Part shown: positions 7,166 through 14,282 of the stretch, piece after piece
Position numbering within the stretch: the stretch's first letter is position 1
How the letters are laid out: each line of letters begins with the position of its first letter
DNA from: an uncultured Rhodospirillaceae bacterium
Lineage (GTDB): Bacteria > Pseudomonadota > Alphaproteobacteria > Rhodospirillales > Casp-alpha2
Reading direction: 5' to 3'
DNA: 15,576 nt
Assembly (NCBI GenBank): GCA_913048145.1
Contig: CAJWVP010000018.1
Span: forward strand, 1-15,576
The notes under the pieces: model-generated
The model's database searches: none
What the model was told of the DNA's origin: nothing
What the model saw: the letters and a program-made list of their open reading frames with translations, nothing else
Made by a program: the position numbers and the translations under genes

Positions 7166-8623
7166 ATGGCACAAAATCTCGAAAAGCTGCAGGCGGAATT
7201 CGAAGAAGCCATGCGTTATCATCAGCTGGGGCAGGTGGATGAAGCGGAAACCCGCTACCGCAAGCTGATGAAGAAAGCGCCCAAGATGCCGATGTTGTAC
7301 AACAACCTGGGTCTTGTCCTGCAGGCTCAAAATCGCATCGACGAGGCGGTCAAGCAACTGGAACGGGCCGTCAAACTGGATCGGCAATATGTGGACGCCC
7401 ACTCTAATCTGGGCAATGCGTACCGGCGGGCCGGCAAGTTCGACGCGGCAATCAAGAGCTTCGAGCGAGCCCTGAAACTCAACCCCGCCTTCATTCAGGC
7501 CTTGGGCAATCTGGGGAACACCTACTTGGATATGGGGCGCCTCGAGGAATCGGAAAAGGCCTACCGAGATGGCCTGGACTTGCTTCCGGACCAGCCGGAT
7601 CTCTATTATAACCTAGGTCGATCCTTGTATGAACAGGGACGTTGGGACGATGCGGAAGAATCATTTCGCAAAACCCTCAGCCTGAATCACGCCTACCCCT
7701 TGGCTCATTGGAACCTGTCCCATCTGATGCTCTTGCACGGGCGCTTCCGGGAGGGATGGCTCGAGTACGAATGGCGATGGCATTGTCCAGGTTTCACTAC
7801 ACAAATTCCGAAGTTCGACCAACCCCGATGGGACGGCAAGGACATCTCGGGGAAAACGTTGTTGGTCTATGCCGAGCAGGGTTTTGGGGACACTATACAG
7901 TTCGTCCGATATCTGCCGCGGCTGTCGGCTAGCGGATGTCGTGTCATCTTTCTTTGCCAACCTGAATTGGCTCGGTTGCTGCGTGATATTTCCGGGATCG
8001 AGGAAATTGTCACCGAATGGACCGCCTTGCCCGAATTTGACCTGCACACGCCGCTGATGAGCCTACCCATGCTGCTCGGCATGAAGGAAGAAACCGAAAT
8101 TCCCAGTGACTTTCCCTATTTAACCCCGCCCGTCGATGGCTCGGACGCGCCGTCCTGCGGCGATGGCTTTAACGTGGGGCTGGTGTGGGCCGGTCGGGAG
8201 AGCCATTTGGTGGAAGCGCAGCGTTCGTTGGATTTGGTCCAACTCAAACCGCTGACCGAGGTTGCCGGTTGCCGGTTCTTTGCGCTGCACGAGGATGACC
8301 GCAGCGAGGAACTGGCCGCTGCCGGAATGGCGGATACCGTTATGGATTTGAGCGGACAGTTGTCGGACTTCGGCGACACGGCTCGGGTCATCGCCGGACT
8401 TGATCTGGTGATCGGCGTGGATACTGCTGTCGTCCATTTGGCCGGGGCCTTGAACGTGCCTGTGTGGACTATGCTGGCTAATATTGGGGATTGGCGGTGG
8501 ATGCTTGAGCGCGAAGATACGCCTTGGTACCCCGCCATGCGCCTGTTCCGACAGACAGAGCGCGGTGACTGGTCACCGGTGATCGCAGAGATCGTCCGGG
8601 AACTGACTATACGTCACGGATGA
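7166..8623 (+). CDS. TPR-glycosyltransferase protein with canonical GT9-like domain
   Basis: The product has 485 residues. Residues 1-190 are about five textbook TPR units, for example AHSNLGNAYRRAGKFDAAIK and ALGNLGNTYLDMGRLEESEK. The C-terminal half is the common TPR-associated GT9-like (heptosyltransferase-like) domain: GWLEYEWRW (about 197), YAEQGFGDTIQFVRYLP (Asp242), TPLMSLP, GLVWAGRESH (about 337) and GVDTAVVHLAGALNVPVW with Asp419 and His424 intact. It is therefore the least altered of the three TPR-GT genes. AGGA lies seven bases before the ATG and the gene starts 26 bases after its upstream neighbour. The known precedent for such a layout at a flagellar glycosylation locus is Caulobacter FlmG, a TPR-glycosyltransferase acting on flagellins; whether this protein is an orthologue cannot be told from motifs alone. 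Confidence 0.85.
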   Translation: MAQNLEKLQAEFEEAMRYHQLGQVDEAETRYRKLMKKAPKMPMLYNNLGLVLQAQNRIDEAVKQLERAVKLDRQYVDAHSNLGNAYRRAGKFDAAIKSFERALKLNPAFIQALGNLGNTYLDMGRLEESEKAYRDGLDLLPDQPDLYYNLGRSLYEQGRWDDAEESFRKTLSLNHAYPLAHWNLSHLMLLHGRFREGWLEYEWRWHCPGFTTQIPKFDQPRWDGKDISGKTLLVYAEQGFGDTIQFVRYLPRLSASGCRVIFLCQPELARLLRDISGIEEIVTEWTALPEFDLHTPLMSLPMLLGMKEETEIPSDFPYLTPPVDGSDAPSCGDGFNVGLVWAGRESHLVEAQRSLDLVQLKPLTEVAGCRFFALHEDDRSEELAAAGMADTVMDLSGQLSDFGDTARVIAGLDLVIGVDTAVVHLAGALNVPVWTMLANIGDWRWMLEREDTPWYPAMRLFRQTERGDWSPVIAEIVRELTIRHG

Positions 8624-8685
8624 ACGTTACGCCGCAAATACCGTTCCCGCTGCGTCCAAGACAACGTATGGTGATTTCGCGATGA
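8620..8685 (+). CDS. Possible 21-residue ORF bridging two genes through ATGA overlaps
   Basis: The ATG at 8620 overlaps the TGA of the upstream TPR-GT gene (ATGA), and the TGA at 8683 overlaps the ATG of the radical SAM gene in the same way (ATGA). The frame MNVTPQIPFPL... therefore fills the whole gap between the two genes. This exact fit suggests translational coupling across the junction, since the radical SAM gene has only a weak ribosome site. The peptide is Pro/Arg-rich and not recognised. Chance is possible at this length. Confidence 0.35.
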   Translation: MNVTPQIPFPLRPRQRMVISR

Positions 8686-10022
8686 CAGCGGCGCCACGAA
8701 AACTTGCCATTGAAGGCCGCCGAAATGCGGAGCGCGACCGCGTTGCCGATATGGTCGCCCACATGGATCGGAATCGTGCCTATCGGGCCGCGGTGACGGC
8801 CGCCGGCGGTGACGCGGACGGCGCGATTCTCCGGCAGTTCCGTGAGCGGTTTCAATGGTATCGGGAAGCCTGGCACGCGCAGCCGCGCCAAGCCGTCGAG
8901 AACGGCCTGACCGGCGCGGCTTTTGCGGCCACCGACGCGCCGCCACTATGCATCGACATCGAAGTGGCCGCCGTATGCGATCTCGCGTGCTCGTTCTGTT
9001 ATCGCCAAAGCCTGGCGACGCCAGATAAAGTTATCGATGACACGCTTTGTTTTCAGCTCATCGACCAGGCTGTTGAGTTGGGCGTGCCTTCCATCAAATT
9101 CAACTGGCGGGGCGAGCCACTGTTGAACCCCCGACTTCCCGAATACGTCGCCTATGCCAAGGATCACGGCATCCTGGATACGATGATCAATACCAACGCC
9201 ACCCAGTTGGATACGGATATGGGCCGCAGGCTGATCGAGGCAGGTCTGGACCTGATCATCTATTCCTTCGATGGCGGCACGGCGGCGACTTACGAGCACA
9301 TGCGGCCCGGGCGGTTTGCCGAAAACCGCTTCGACGACGTCTACGGTAATATCAGAGAGTTCGCCGAATTGCGCCAATTCCTGGGCGCCGTCTTTCCGCG
9401 CACTAAAATTCAGATGATCCTGACCGAAGATAGTTTTGAGGAACAATCGGAATTTTTCAACTTGTTCGATGATTACGTCGACGACGTGACGGTGAAGCAG
9501 TATTCAGAACGCGGTGCCGGACTGTCCGATCTTGATACGGCTTCTCAGGTCGCGCTCTCCGCGGCGCTTGAGGACTTGGCGCTACCGCCGGACACGCCGT
9601 ACATGCGCAACATGAAAGGCGACATGTTCATCGCCACGGGCCGGCTTCCTTGCGAGCAACCGTTCCAACGATTGTTGGTCACCTATGACGGCCGCGTGGC
9701 CATGTGCTGCTACGATTGGGGTGCGCAACATCCCATCGGCTATGTAGATAGCGCCGCCATTGAAACGGGCGAGCGCGCGTATGCCGATGTGGTTGATAAA
9801 TCAACGACAGGAGCGAAGGGGTTCGAACGCATGGGCCGCGTCGCCATGCCGGCCCGCTACAACAAGCCGGCTTCTGAGGTCACGGCGCTGCGCGAGTTAT
9901 GGTACGGCACAGAGATCGACCGGGTTCGATCCTGCCACATCACCGACGGCGGTCGCGAATTGGAGATCTGCAGTGGTTGCCAGTTCAAGGAAATTCAACA
10001 GTGGGATCTGGTGGGGAGCTAG
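8682..10022 (+). CDS. Radical SAM/SPASM domain protein
   Basis: The 446-residue product has the radical SAM signature CDLACSFC (Cys99, Cys103, Cys106) that binds the SAM-cleaving 4Fe-4S cluster, preceded by an IDIEVAAV first strand and followed by FNWRGEPLLNP, the SAM-contacting glycine-rich segment. The C-terminal part has the SPASM-type cysteine pattern: CEQPF (Cys324), YDGRVAMCCYDW (Cys342-343), then Cys418 and CSGC (Cys430 and Cys433), fit to hold an extra Fe-S cluster. Residues 1-85 form a helical extension with no clear family. Related proteins occur in surface-polysaccharide and nonulosonic acid loci, but the substrate is unknown; a sugar or peptide modification linked to the neighbouring NeuB genes is an inference. 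The ATG is preceded only by GGTGA and overlaps the stop of the short frame before it. The next gene starts eight bases after its stop. Confidence 0.85.
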   Translation: MTAAPRKLAIEGRRNAERDRVADMVAHMDRNRAYRAAVTAAGGDADGAILRQFRERFQWYREAWHAQPRQAVENGLTGAAFAATDAPPLCIDIEVAAVCDLACSFCYRQSLATPDKVIDDTLCFQLIDQAVELGVPSIKFNWRGEPLLNPRLPEYVAYAKDHGILDTMINTNATQLDTDMGRRLIEAGLDLIIYSFDGGTAATYEHMRPGRFAENRFDDVYGNIREFAELRQFLGAVFPRTKIQMILTEDSFEEQSEFFNLFDDYVDDVTVKQYSERGAGLSDLDTASQVALSAALEDLALPPDTPYMRNMKGDMFIATGRLPCEQPFQRLLVTYDGRVAMCCYDWGAQHPIGYVDSAAIETGERAYADVVDKSTTGAKGFERMGRVAMPARYNKPASEVTALRELWYGTEIDRVRSCHITDGGRELEICSGCQFKEIQQWDLVGS

Positions 10023-10030
10023 ATTGACCG

Positions 10031-11785
10031 ATGCCTGTGGAGATTATCGCAGAGATTGCCAACGCCCATCAGGGTGACCCACGCACGGCGGCGGCGTTGG
10101 CCGAGCGTGCGTTCGCCGCGGGCGCGGATGCGGTTAAGTTCCAGATCTACTACGCCGATGAATTGCTTGTTGAACGCCATCCACGGTTCGCCCATTTTAG
10201 CGATCAGGCCTTCGACGCCGAAACATGGGCCGAGCTGATCCCGGCGGTGACGGAGAAGGGGCCCGTCTATTGCGATGTCTTTGGGCCCAGGGCATTGGCG
10301 ACGGCGCTGGCGCATGGCACGGCGGGGGTAAAGGTGCATTCCTCGGACACGGGCAACATGACCTTGTTGCATCAGGTTGCCGACACCGGATGCCGGGCCT
10401 TTCTGTCGGCTGGCGGGACCACGGCCCGCGAACTCCACCGCGCGATCGACGTGTTTGCGGAACGTGGTTTCCGGCCCGTGCTTTTACATGGCTTCCAAAG
10501 CTATCCGACCCAGGTTGAGGCGTCGAACCTGGCACGCCTAGCATGGCTTGGCGAGACCTTTGGTAACGTCGCAGATATCGGGTACGCGGACCATGTTGCC
10601 GGCGACGATCCGTTCGCCCACATTCTGCCGGCCATGGCGCTGGGTTACGGAATTCGTGTCATCGAGAAGCATGTGACCTGCGATCGATCGGCGCAGGGCG
10701 TGGACTATTATTCGTCCATCGACGTGGAGACGTTAAGCACGTTCATCGAGACGATGCGTCAGGCCGAAAGCGCCATCGGCGACGTTTCCGGTCATTTTGT
10801 GTCGTCAGAGCGGACTTATCGCGATTCGATCAAGAAGCATTTCGTCGCGGCGTCGGACTTACCTGCCGGGCATGTCCTTGAGGCCAAGGACATGGATATG
10901 AAGCGCGTCCCGGACGTCACGGGTGATGCCGTTGCCTTGGAAATGCTGACAGGCCGCGCATTGTTGCGTGACGTGCCGATCGAACACCGCCTGACCCGTA
11001 CCGATGTGGCGTGCCGCGTTTGGGCGTTGCCCGTCGCGCGGTCCGCATCCTCCCGGTTGCCCGGGAAGGCTTTGCTGGATGTGGCGGGAATGCCGGCCCT
11101 TGGGCATATGTTTGAGCGCTTGAAACGCATCGAAATGATCGACCGGATTGTCTTTTGTACCACCGATTTGGATGAAGATGATGTCCTTGCGGACTTGGCG
11201 CAACAGTACTTTATTCCGTGTTACCGTGGCCCCGTGGATGATGTCCTAGCCCGAATGCTCGGCGCCATGACCGACGGCGACGCGGACGTGGTGCTGCGTG
11301 TCACGGGCGACGATATTTTGATTGATCGCGACTACGTGGCGCGCGCCGTGGAGCATCACCTTCAAACCAACGCCGAATATACTGACCTGAAAGCCTTGCC
11401 CAGCGGGACCGAAGTTGAGGTTTTTGATGCGGATTTGCTGCGCGATATTGGCAGGATGCGCTCCGACGGGGACGGGACCGAGTACCTCACCAACTATGTC
11501 ACGGAGAATTCGGATCAGTTCCGGATAGCCCAAGCGCCGGTCGACCCGCGTCACGCGCGGGATTGGCGCCTCACTCTTGATACGTCAGAGGATTATGCGG
11601 TGATCTGTAAGCTGTTAGAGGCCATGCGCGCCGGCGGGAAGGCTCTGGAATACGACATGGACGACATCGTCGAATTTTTCGAGGCCCATCCTGAAATCTT
11701 GGAAATCAATGCCGGCGTCCGCCAACGGCAAAAGCCAATTTGCGTTGAAACGCGCCTTGATTGGGATCGCTTGACCGGGCCATAA
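10031..11785 (+). CDS. NeuB-SAF-SpsF fusion: nonulosonic acid synthase joined to a cytidylyltransferase
   Basis: The 584-residue protein joins two successive pathway steps. Residues 1-245 are a NeuB-type barrel that condenses phosphoenolpyruvate with an amino-sugar: EIANAHQGD, GADAVKFQIYY, VKVHSSDTGN, GYADHVAGDD (His188) and VIEKHV (His214), the two histidines matching the NeuB metal ligands. The usual DHxxS segment is changed to DYYSS. Residues about 265-323 are a SAF (antifreeze-like) domain, starting SIKKHFVAASDLPAGHVL. Residues about 325-565 are an SpsF-family cytidylyltransferase: ARSASSRLPGKALLDVAG, RGPVDDVLARML, VLRVTGDDILID, GTEVEVFDADLL and RLTLDTSEDYAVI all look intact. The activity predicted is synthesis and CMP activation of a sialic-acid-like sugar. 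The start is the only ATG that covers the EIANAHQGD strand; GGGGAG stands upstream. The next gene begins six bases on. Confidence 0.88.
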   Translation: MPVEIIAEIANAHQGDPRTAAALAERAFAAGADAVKFQIYYADELLVERHPRFAHFSDQAFDAETWAELIPAVTEKGPVYCDVFGPRALATALAHGTAGVKVHSSDTGNMTLLHQVADTGCRAFLSAGGTTARELHRAIDVFAERGFRPVLLHGFQSYPTQVEASNLARLAWLGETFGNVADIGYADHVAGDDPFAHILPAMALGYGIRVIEKHVTCDRSAQGVDYYSSIDVETLSTFIETMRQAESAIGDVSGHFVSSERTYRDSIKKHFVAASDLPAGHVLEAKDMDMKRVPDVTGDAVALEMLTGRALLRDVPIEHRLTRTDVACRVWALPVARSASSRLPGKALLDVAGMPALGHMFERLKRIEMIDRIVFCTTDLDEDDVLADLAQQYFIPCYRGPVDDVLARMLGAMTDGDADVVLRVTGDDILIDRDYVARAVEHHLQTNAEYTDLKALPSGTEVEVFDADLLRDIGRMRSDGDGTEYLTNYVTENSDQFRIAQAPVDPRHARDWRLTLDTSEDYAVICKLLEAMRAGGKALEYDMDDIVEFFEAHPEILEINAGVRQRQKPICVETRLDWDRLTGP

Positions 11786-11791
11786 ACAGTC

Positions 11792-13159
11792 ATGTCTAAC
11801 GGCAACCCGACCGTTACGGTATACATCATCAGCCATAACTTCGGCCGATTTGTTTATGATGCCGTAGCGTCTGTTCTGAACCAGGACACGGATGACTACG
11901 AAGTCTTGGTCATCGATGACGGCTCGACGGACAATACGCAGGCCGTGTTAGCGGCCTTCGCCAATGATCCGCGCGTGCGCTTGATCATCCAGCAGAACAA
12001 GGGATTGACGATTACCAACAACATCGCGTTACGGGCGGCGCGGGGACGCTATATCATGCGACTGGATGGGGATGACTATCTCCATCCAAAAGCCCTTCGG
12101 CAATTGCGCGCCGCTTTAGATGCTGACCCTGAGCTTGGCATGGTGTTCCCCGACTATTTCGAAGTTGATGAGGTCGGCGAGGTCTTGTCCGAGGTCCGTC
12201 GCCATGATTTTGATGACGTTACGTTGATGGATCAGCCAGCGCACGGCGCGTGCACGATGATCCGACGTAAGTGTCTTGAGGAAATCGGAGGTTACGACGA
12301 ATCCCTGGGGTGCCAAGATGGGTACGATCTGTGGATCCGCTTTATCGAGCACTACAAGGTCAAGAACTTGAATGTGCCGCTGTTTTATTATCGTCAGCAT
12401 CTTGCGAGCCTTACCCGCGACGAGCATCATTTGCTGGATACGCGAGCAACCATTTTAGAGCGTCATGCCCGACGTCTTGGCCGGAAATTGGCGGTGACGG
12501 CCATCATTCCCATTCGGGGCAAGCCGACGGATCCGAGTTCGCCGGCACTAAAGGATCTCGGCGGAAAAGCGCTTGTCGACTGGACCATCGCGGCGGCGCT
12601 GGGGGCCGACACGATTGACAATGTGGTGGTGACTACGCCGGATGATGATATCTTGGATCATGTGGCGTCGACGTGGCCGGACACGGTCACTCTCGTTCGG
12701 CGCGATGCGGGATTGGCGGCCGCCAATTCGTTTCTGGCGGAAACTCTGCGTCACGCTTTGTCGACGATCGACACACCGGCGCCTGGCTGTAGCGCCATCA
12801 TGACCTTGGCGATCGAGTGTCCCTTTCGTACCTCGCGGCATTTGAATGCGGCCGTTGACGTTATGGAACTGTTCAAGACGGATACGGTGATTGGCGTTCG
12901 TCCAGAAACGGATCATTTCTACCAACATAAAGGCGCCGGCCTTGAGCCGGTCCGCCAGAACATCCATTTGCGCCTGGAGCGCGAAGAGCTTTACCGGGAG
13001 GTGGCCGGCCTCCGTTTGATCCGCCGCCCCCTTTTGTTTGAGAATGGGGGCATCCCCGGCGGCCGGGTTGGTCACGTCGTTATCGACCAACGCGGTGCCT
13101 TGGAGTTACGCTCATCTTTCGATTGGGTCGTGGCGGCGCATCTGGCGAGCGAAACTTGA
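11792..13159 (+). CDS. GT2-NeuA-like fusion: family 2 glycosyltransferase joined to a degenerate CMP-sugar synthetase fold
   Basis: The 455-residue protein has an N-terminal GT-A glycosyltransferase of family 2 (about 8-225): VTVYIISHNFGRFVYDAVAS, VIDDGSTDNTQ and the metal-binding RLDGDDYLHP (about 90-99), then GGYDESLGCQDGYDLWIRF as the acceptor/base region. Residues about 231-455 resemble NeuA/CMP-sugar synthetases: VTAIIPIRG, DLGGKALVDWTIAAAL and IDNVVVTTPDDDIL. However the CTP loop, normally RxGSKGIxxKN, reads RGKPTDPSSPALKD, and the LQPTSPLR segment reads AIECPFR. It may bind but not activate CMP-sugar, or serve a different nucleotide. There is no convincing ribosome site and only six bases separate it from the upstream stop, so translation is probably coupled. 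No membrane segment is seen. GT2 assignment is firm; the NeuA-like state is less so. Confidence 0.85.
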   Translation: MSNGNPTVTVYIISHNFGRFVYDAVASVLNQDTDDYEVLVIDDGSTDNTQAVLAAFANDPRVRLIIQQNKGLTITNNIALRAARGRYIMRLDGDDYLHPKALRQLRAALDADPELGMVFPDYFEVDEVGEVLSEVRRHDFDDVTLMDQPAHGACTMIRRKCLEEIGGYDESLGCQDGYDLWIRFIEHYKVKNLNVPLFYYRQHLASLTRDEHHLLDTRATILERHARRLGRKLAVTAIIPIRGKPTDPSSPALKDLGGKALVDWTIAAALGADTIDNVVVTTPDDDILDHVASTWPDTVTLVRRDAGLAAANSFLAETLRHALSTIDTPAPGCSAIMTLAIECPFRTSRHLNAAVDVMELFKTDTVIGVRPETDHFYQHKGAGLEPVRQNIHLRLEREELYREVAGLRLIRRPLLFENGGIPGGRVGHVVIDQRGALELRSSFDWVVAAHLASET

Positions 13160-13204
13160 ACGATTGTCGGCGTTCGCGCGGGAGATAAAGGATTGGAAGA
13201 CGGT

Positions 13205-14206
13205 ATGGATTTTCGGACGTTGGACCGTACGTGGATTGCCGCGGAAATCGGTGTAAACCATGAAGGTGACGAGGCTGTGGCCATCGACCTGATCAATAAG
13301 GCAGCCCACGCGGGTGCTGACGCAGTGAAATTTCAGACATTTGAGATCGAGCACTATATTTCGACGGAACAGCCAGAACGCTACCAGAGGACCAAAGGGT
13401 TCCAGCTTTCCCGAGACGCGTTTCGTCGCCTTAAGGCCGCTGCCGATGCGGCGGGGGTGTTGTTTTTCTCCACGCCGCTGAGTTTCCATGACGTGGCATT
13501 CCTTGATGAGATCGCCCCCATATTCAAGGTCTCATCGGGCGATCTGACATTTCTGGACCTGATTGAAACAATCGCGGCGACCAACAAGCCCATGATCGTC
13601 TCGACTGGGTTGGGGAGCCACGATGAAATCGCTGCAGCGGTTGATCGGATCTTGTCGGTTCGGCCGTCGGCCCGTGATGACGGCTCGCTCATGCTCATGC
13701 ATTGCGTGTCTGTTTATCCAACCGATGCCAATAACGCGAACTTGCGAAACATCCAATGGCTTAAGGATGCCTTTGGAGTGCCGGTTGGTTACTCGGACCA
13801 CACCTTGGGTACGAAAGCTTGTGAGCTGGCCGTTGCCGCGGGCGCGGTCGCGCTCGAAAAGCACTTCACCTACCGTAAGGAGGACCAGGCCTTCCATGAT
13901 CATCGTCTTTCTGCGGATCCGGACGACTTGGTCGCGTTGGTCGCTATGGTCCGTCAGGCTGAGAGACATTTGGGTAACTATGAGCGCCGACCCCTCGAAG
14001 CGGAGATTAACAACGCGGATAACATGCGGCGGTCCATAGGGACGATCCGAGACGTGGCCCAAGGTGAAGTCTTATCGGCGGATGATTTAACTTGGCTGCG
14101 ACCAGCCTGGGGCCTTGGCCCGGACGCCATGGACGCCATGGTTGGCCGTTCGGTAGCACGCGCAATCCCCGCCGGGCACTTGGTGCGCGAAGAAGACTTG
14201 AACTGA
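13205..14206 (+). CDS. neuB: NeuB-type nonulosonic acid synthase (sialic, legionaminic or pseudaminic acid synthase)
   Basis: The 333-residue product has the full NeuB pattern: AAEIGVNHEGD, AGADAVKFQTF, LFFSTPLS, FKVSSGDLTFL, IVSTGLGS, MHCVSVYPT, GYSDHTLGT (His199) and ALEKHFT (His220), with the 21-residue spacing of the two metal-binding histidines seen in Neisseria NeuB. DHRLSADP and a C-terminal SAF domain (about 275-333, starting RRSIGTIRDVAQGEVL) follow. The reaction is phosphoenolpyruvate plus a hexosamine derivative to a nine-carbon 2-keto acid. Which sugar it makes (Neu5Ac, legionaminic or pseudaminic) cannot be told from motifs alone. I chose the ATG at 13205, which has GGAAG five bases before it; a TTG at 13193 would add four residues. 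It is a second NeuB in the same operon, more standard than the fused one, starting 45 bases after the GT2 fusion. Confidence 0.92.
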   Translation: MDFRTLDRTWIAAEIGVNHEGDEAVAIDLINKAAHAGADAVKFQTFEIEHYISTEQPERYQRTKGFQLSRDAFRRLKAAADAAGVLFFSTPLSFHDVAFLDEIAPIFKVSSGDLTFLDLIETIAATNKPMIVSTGLGSHDEIAAAVDRILSVRPSARDDGSLMLMHCVSVYPTDANNANLRNIQWLKDAFGVPVGYSDHTLGTKACELAVAAGAVALEKHFTYRKEDQAFHDHRLSADPDDLVALVAMVRQAERHLGNYERRPLEAEINNADNMRRSIGTIRDVAQGEVLSADDLTWLRPAWGLGPDAMDAMVGRSVARAIPAGHLVREEDLN

Positions 14207-14245
14207 GCGTTCGGGGGGCGTTAACAATCGAAATACGAGGACCAG

Positions 14246-14272
14246 ATGATGAATTTTTGGCCGGTAAGGTGA
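14246..14272 (+). CDS. Possible 8-residue leader ORF before the last TPR gene
   Basis: ATGATG with GAGGA a few bases upstream opens the frame MMNFWPVR and stops at 14270-14272, ten bases before the GTG proposed for the TPR gene. It has a better ribosome site than that gene. It may couple translation, be the real start followed by a frameshift, or be chance. Confidence 0.2.
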   Translation: MMNFWPVR

Positions 14273-14282
14273 ATTTGACAAG

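Noticed and set aside
13193..13204. TTG start for neuB, four codons upstream
   Set aside because: The ATG at 13205 has a well-spaced GGAAG; the extra residues MEDG add nothing to the family match.
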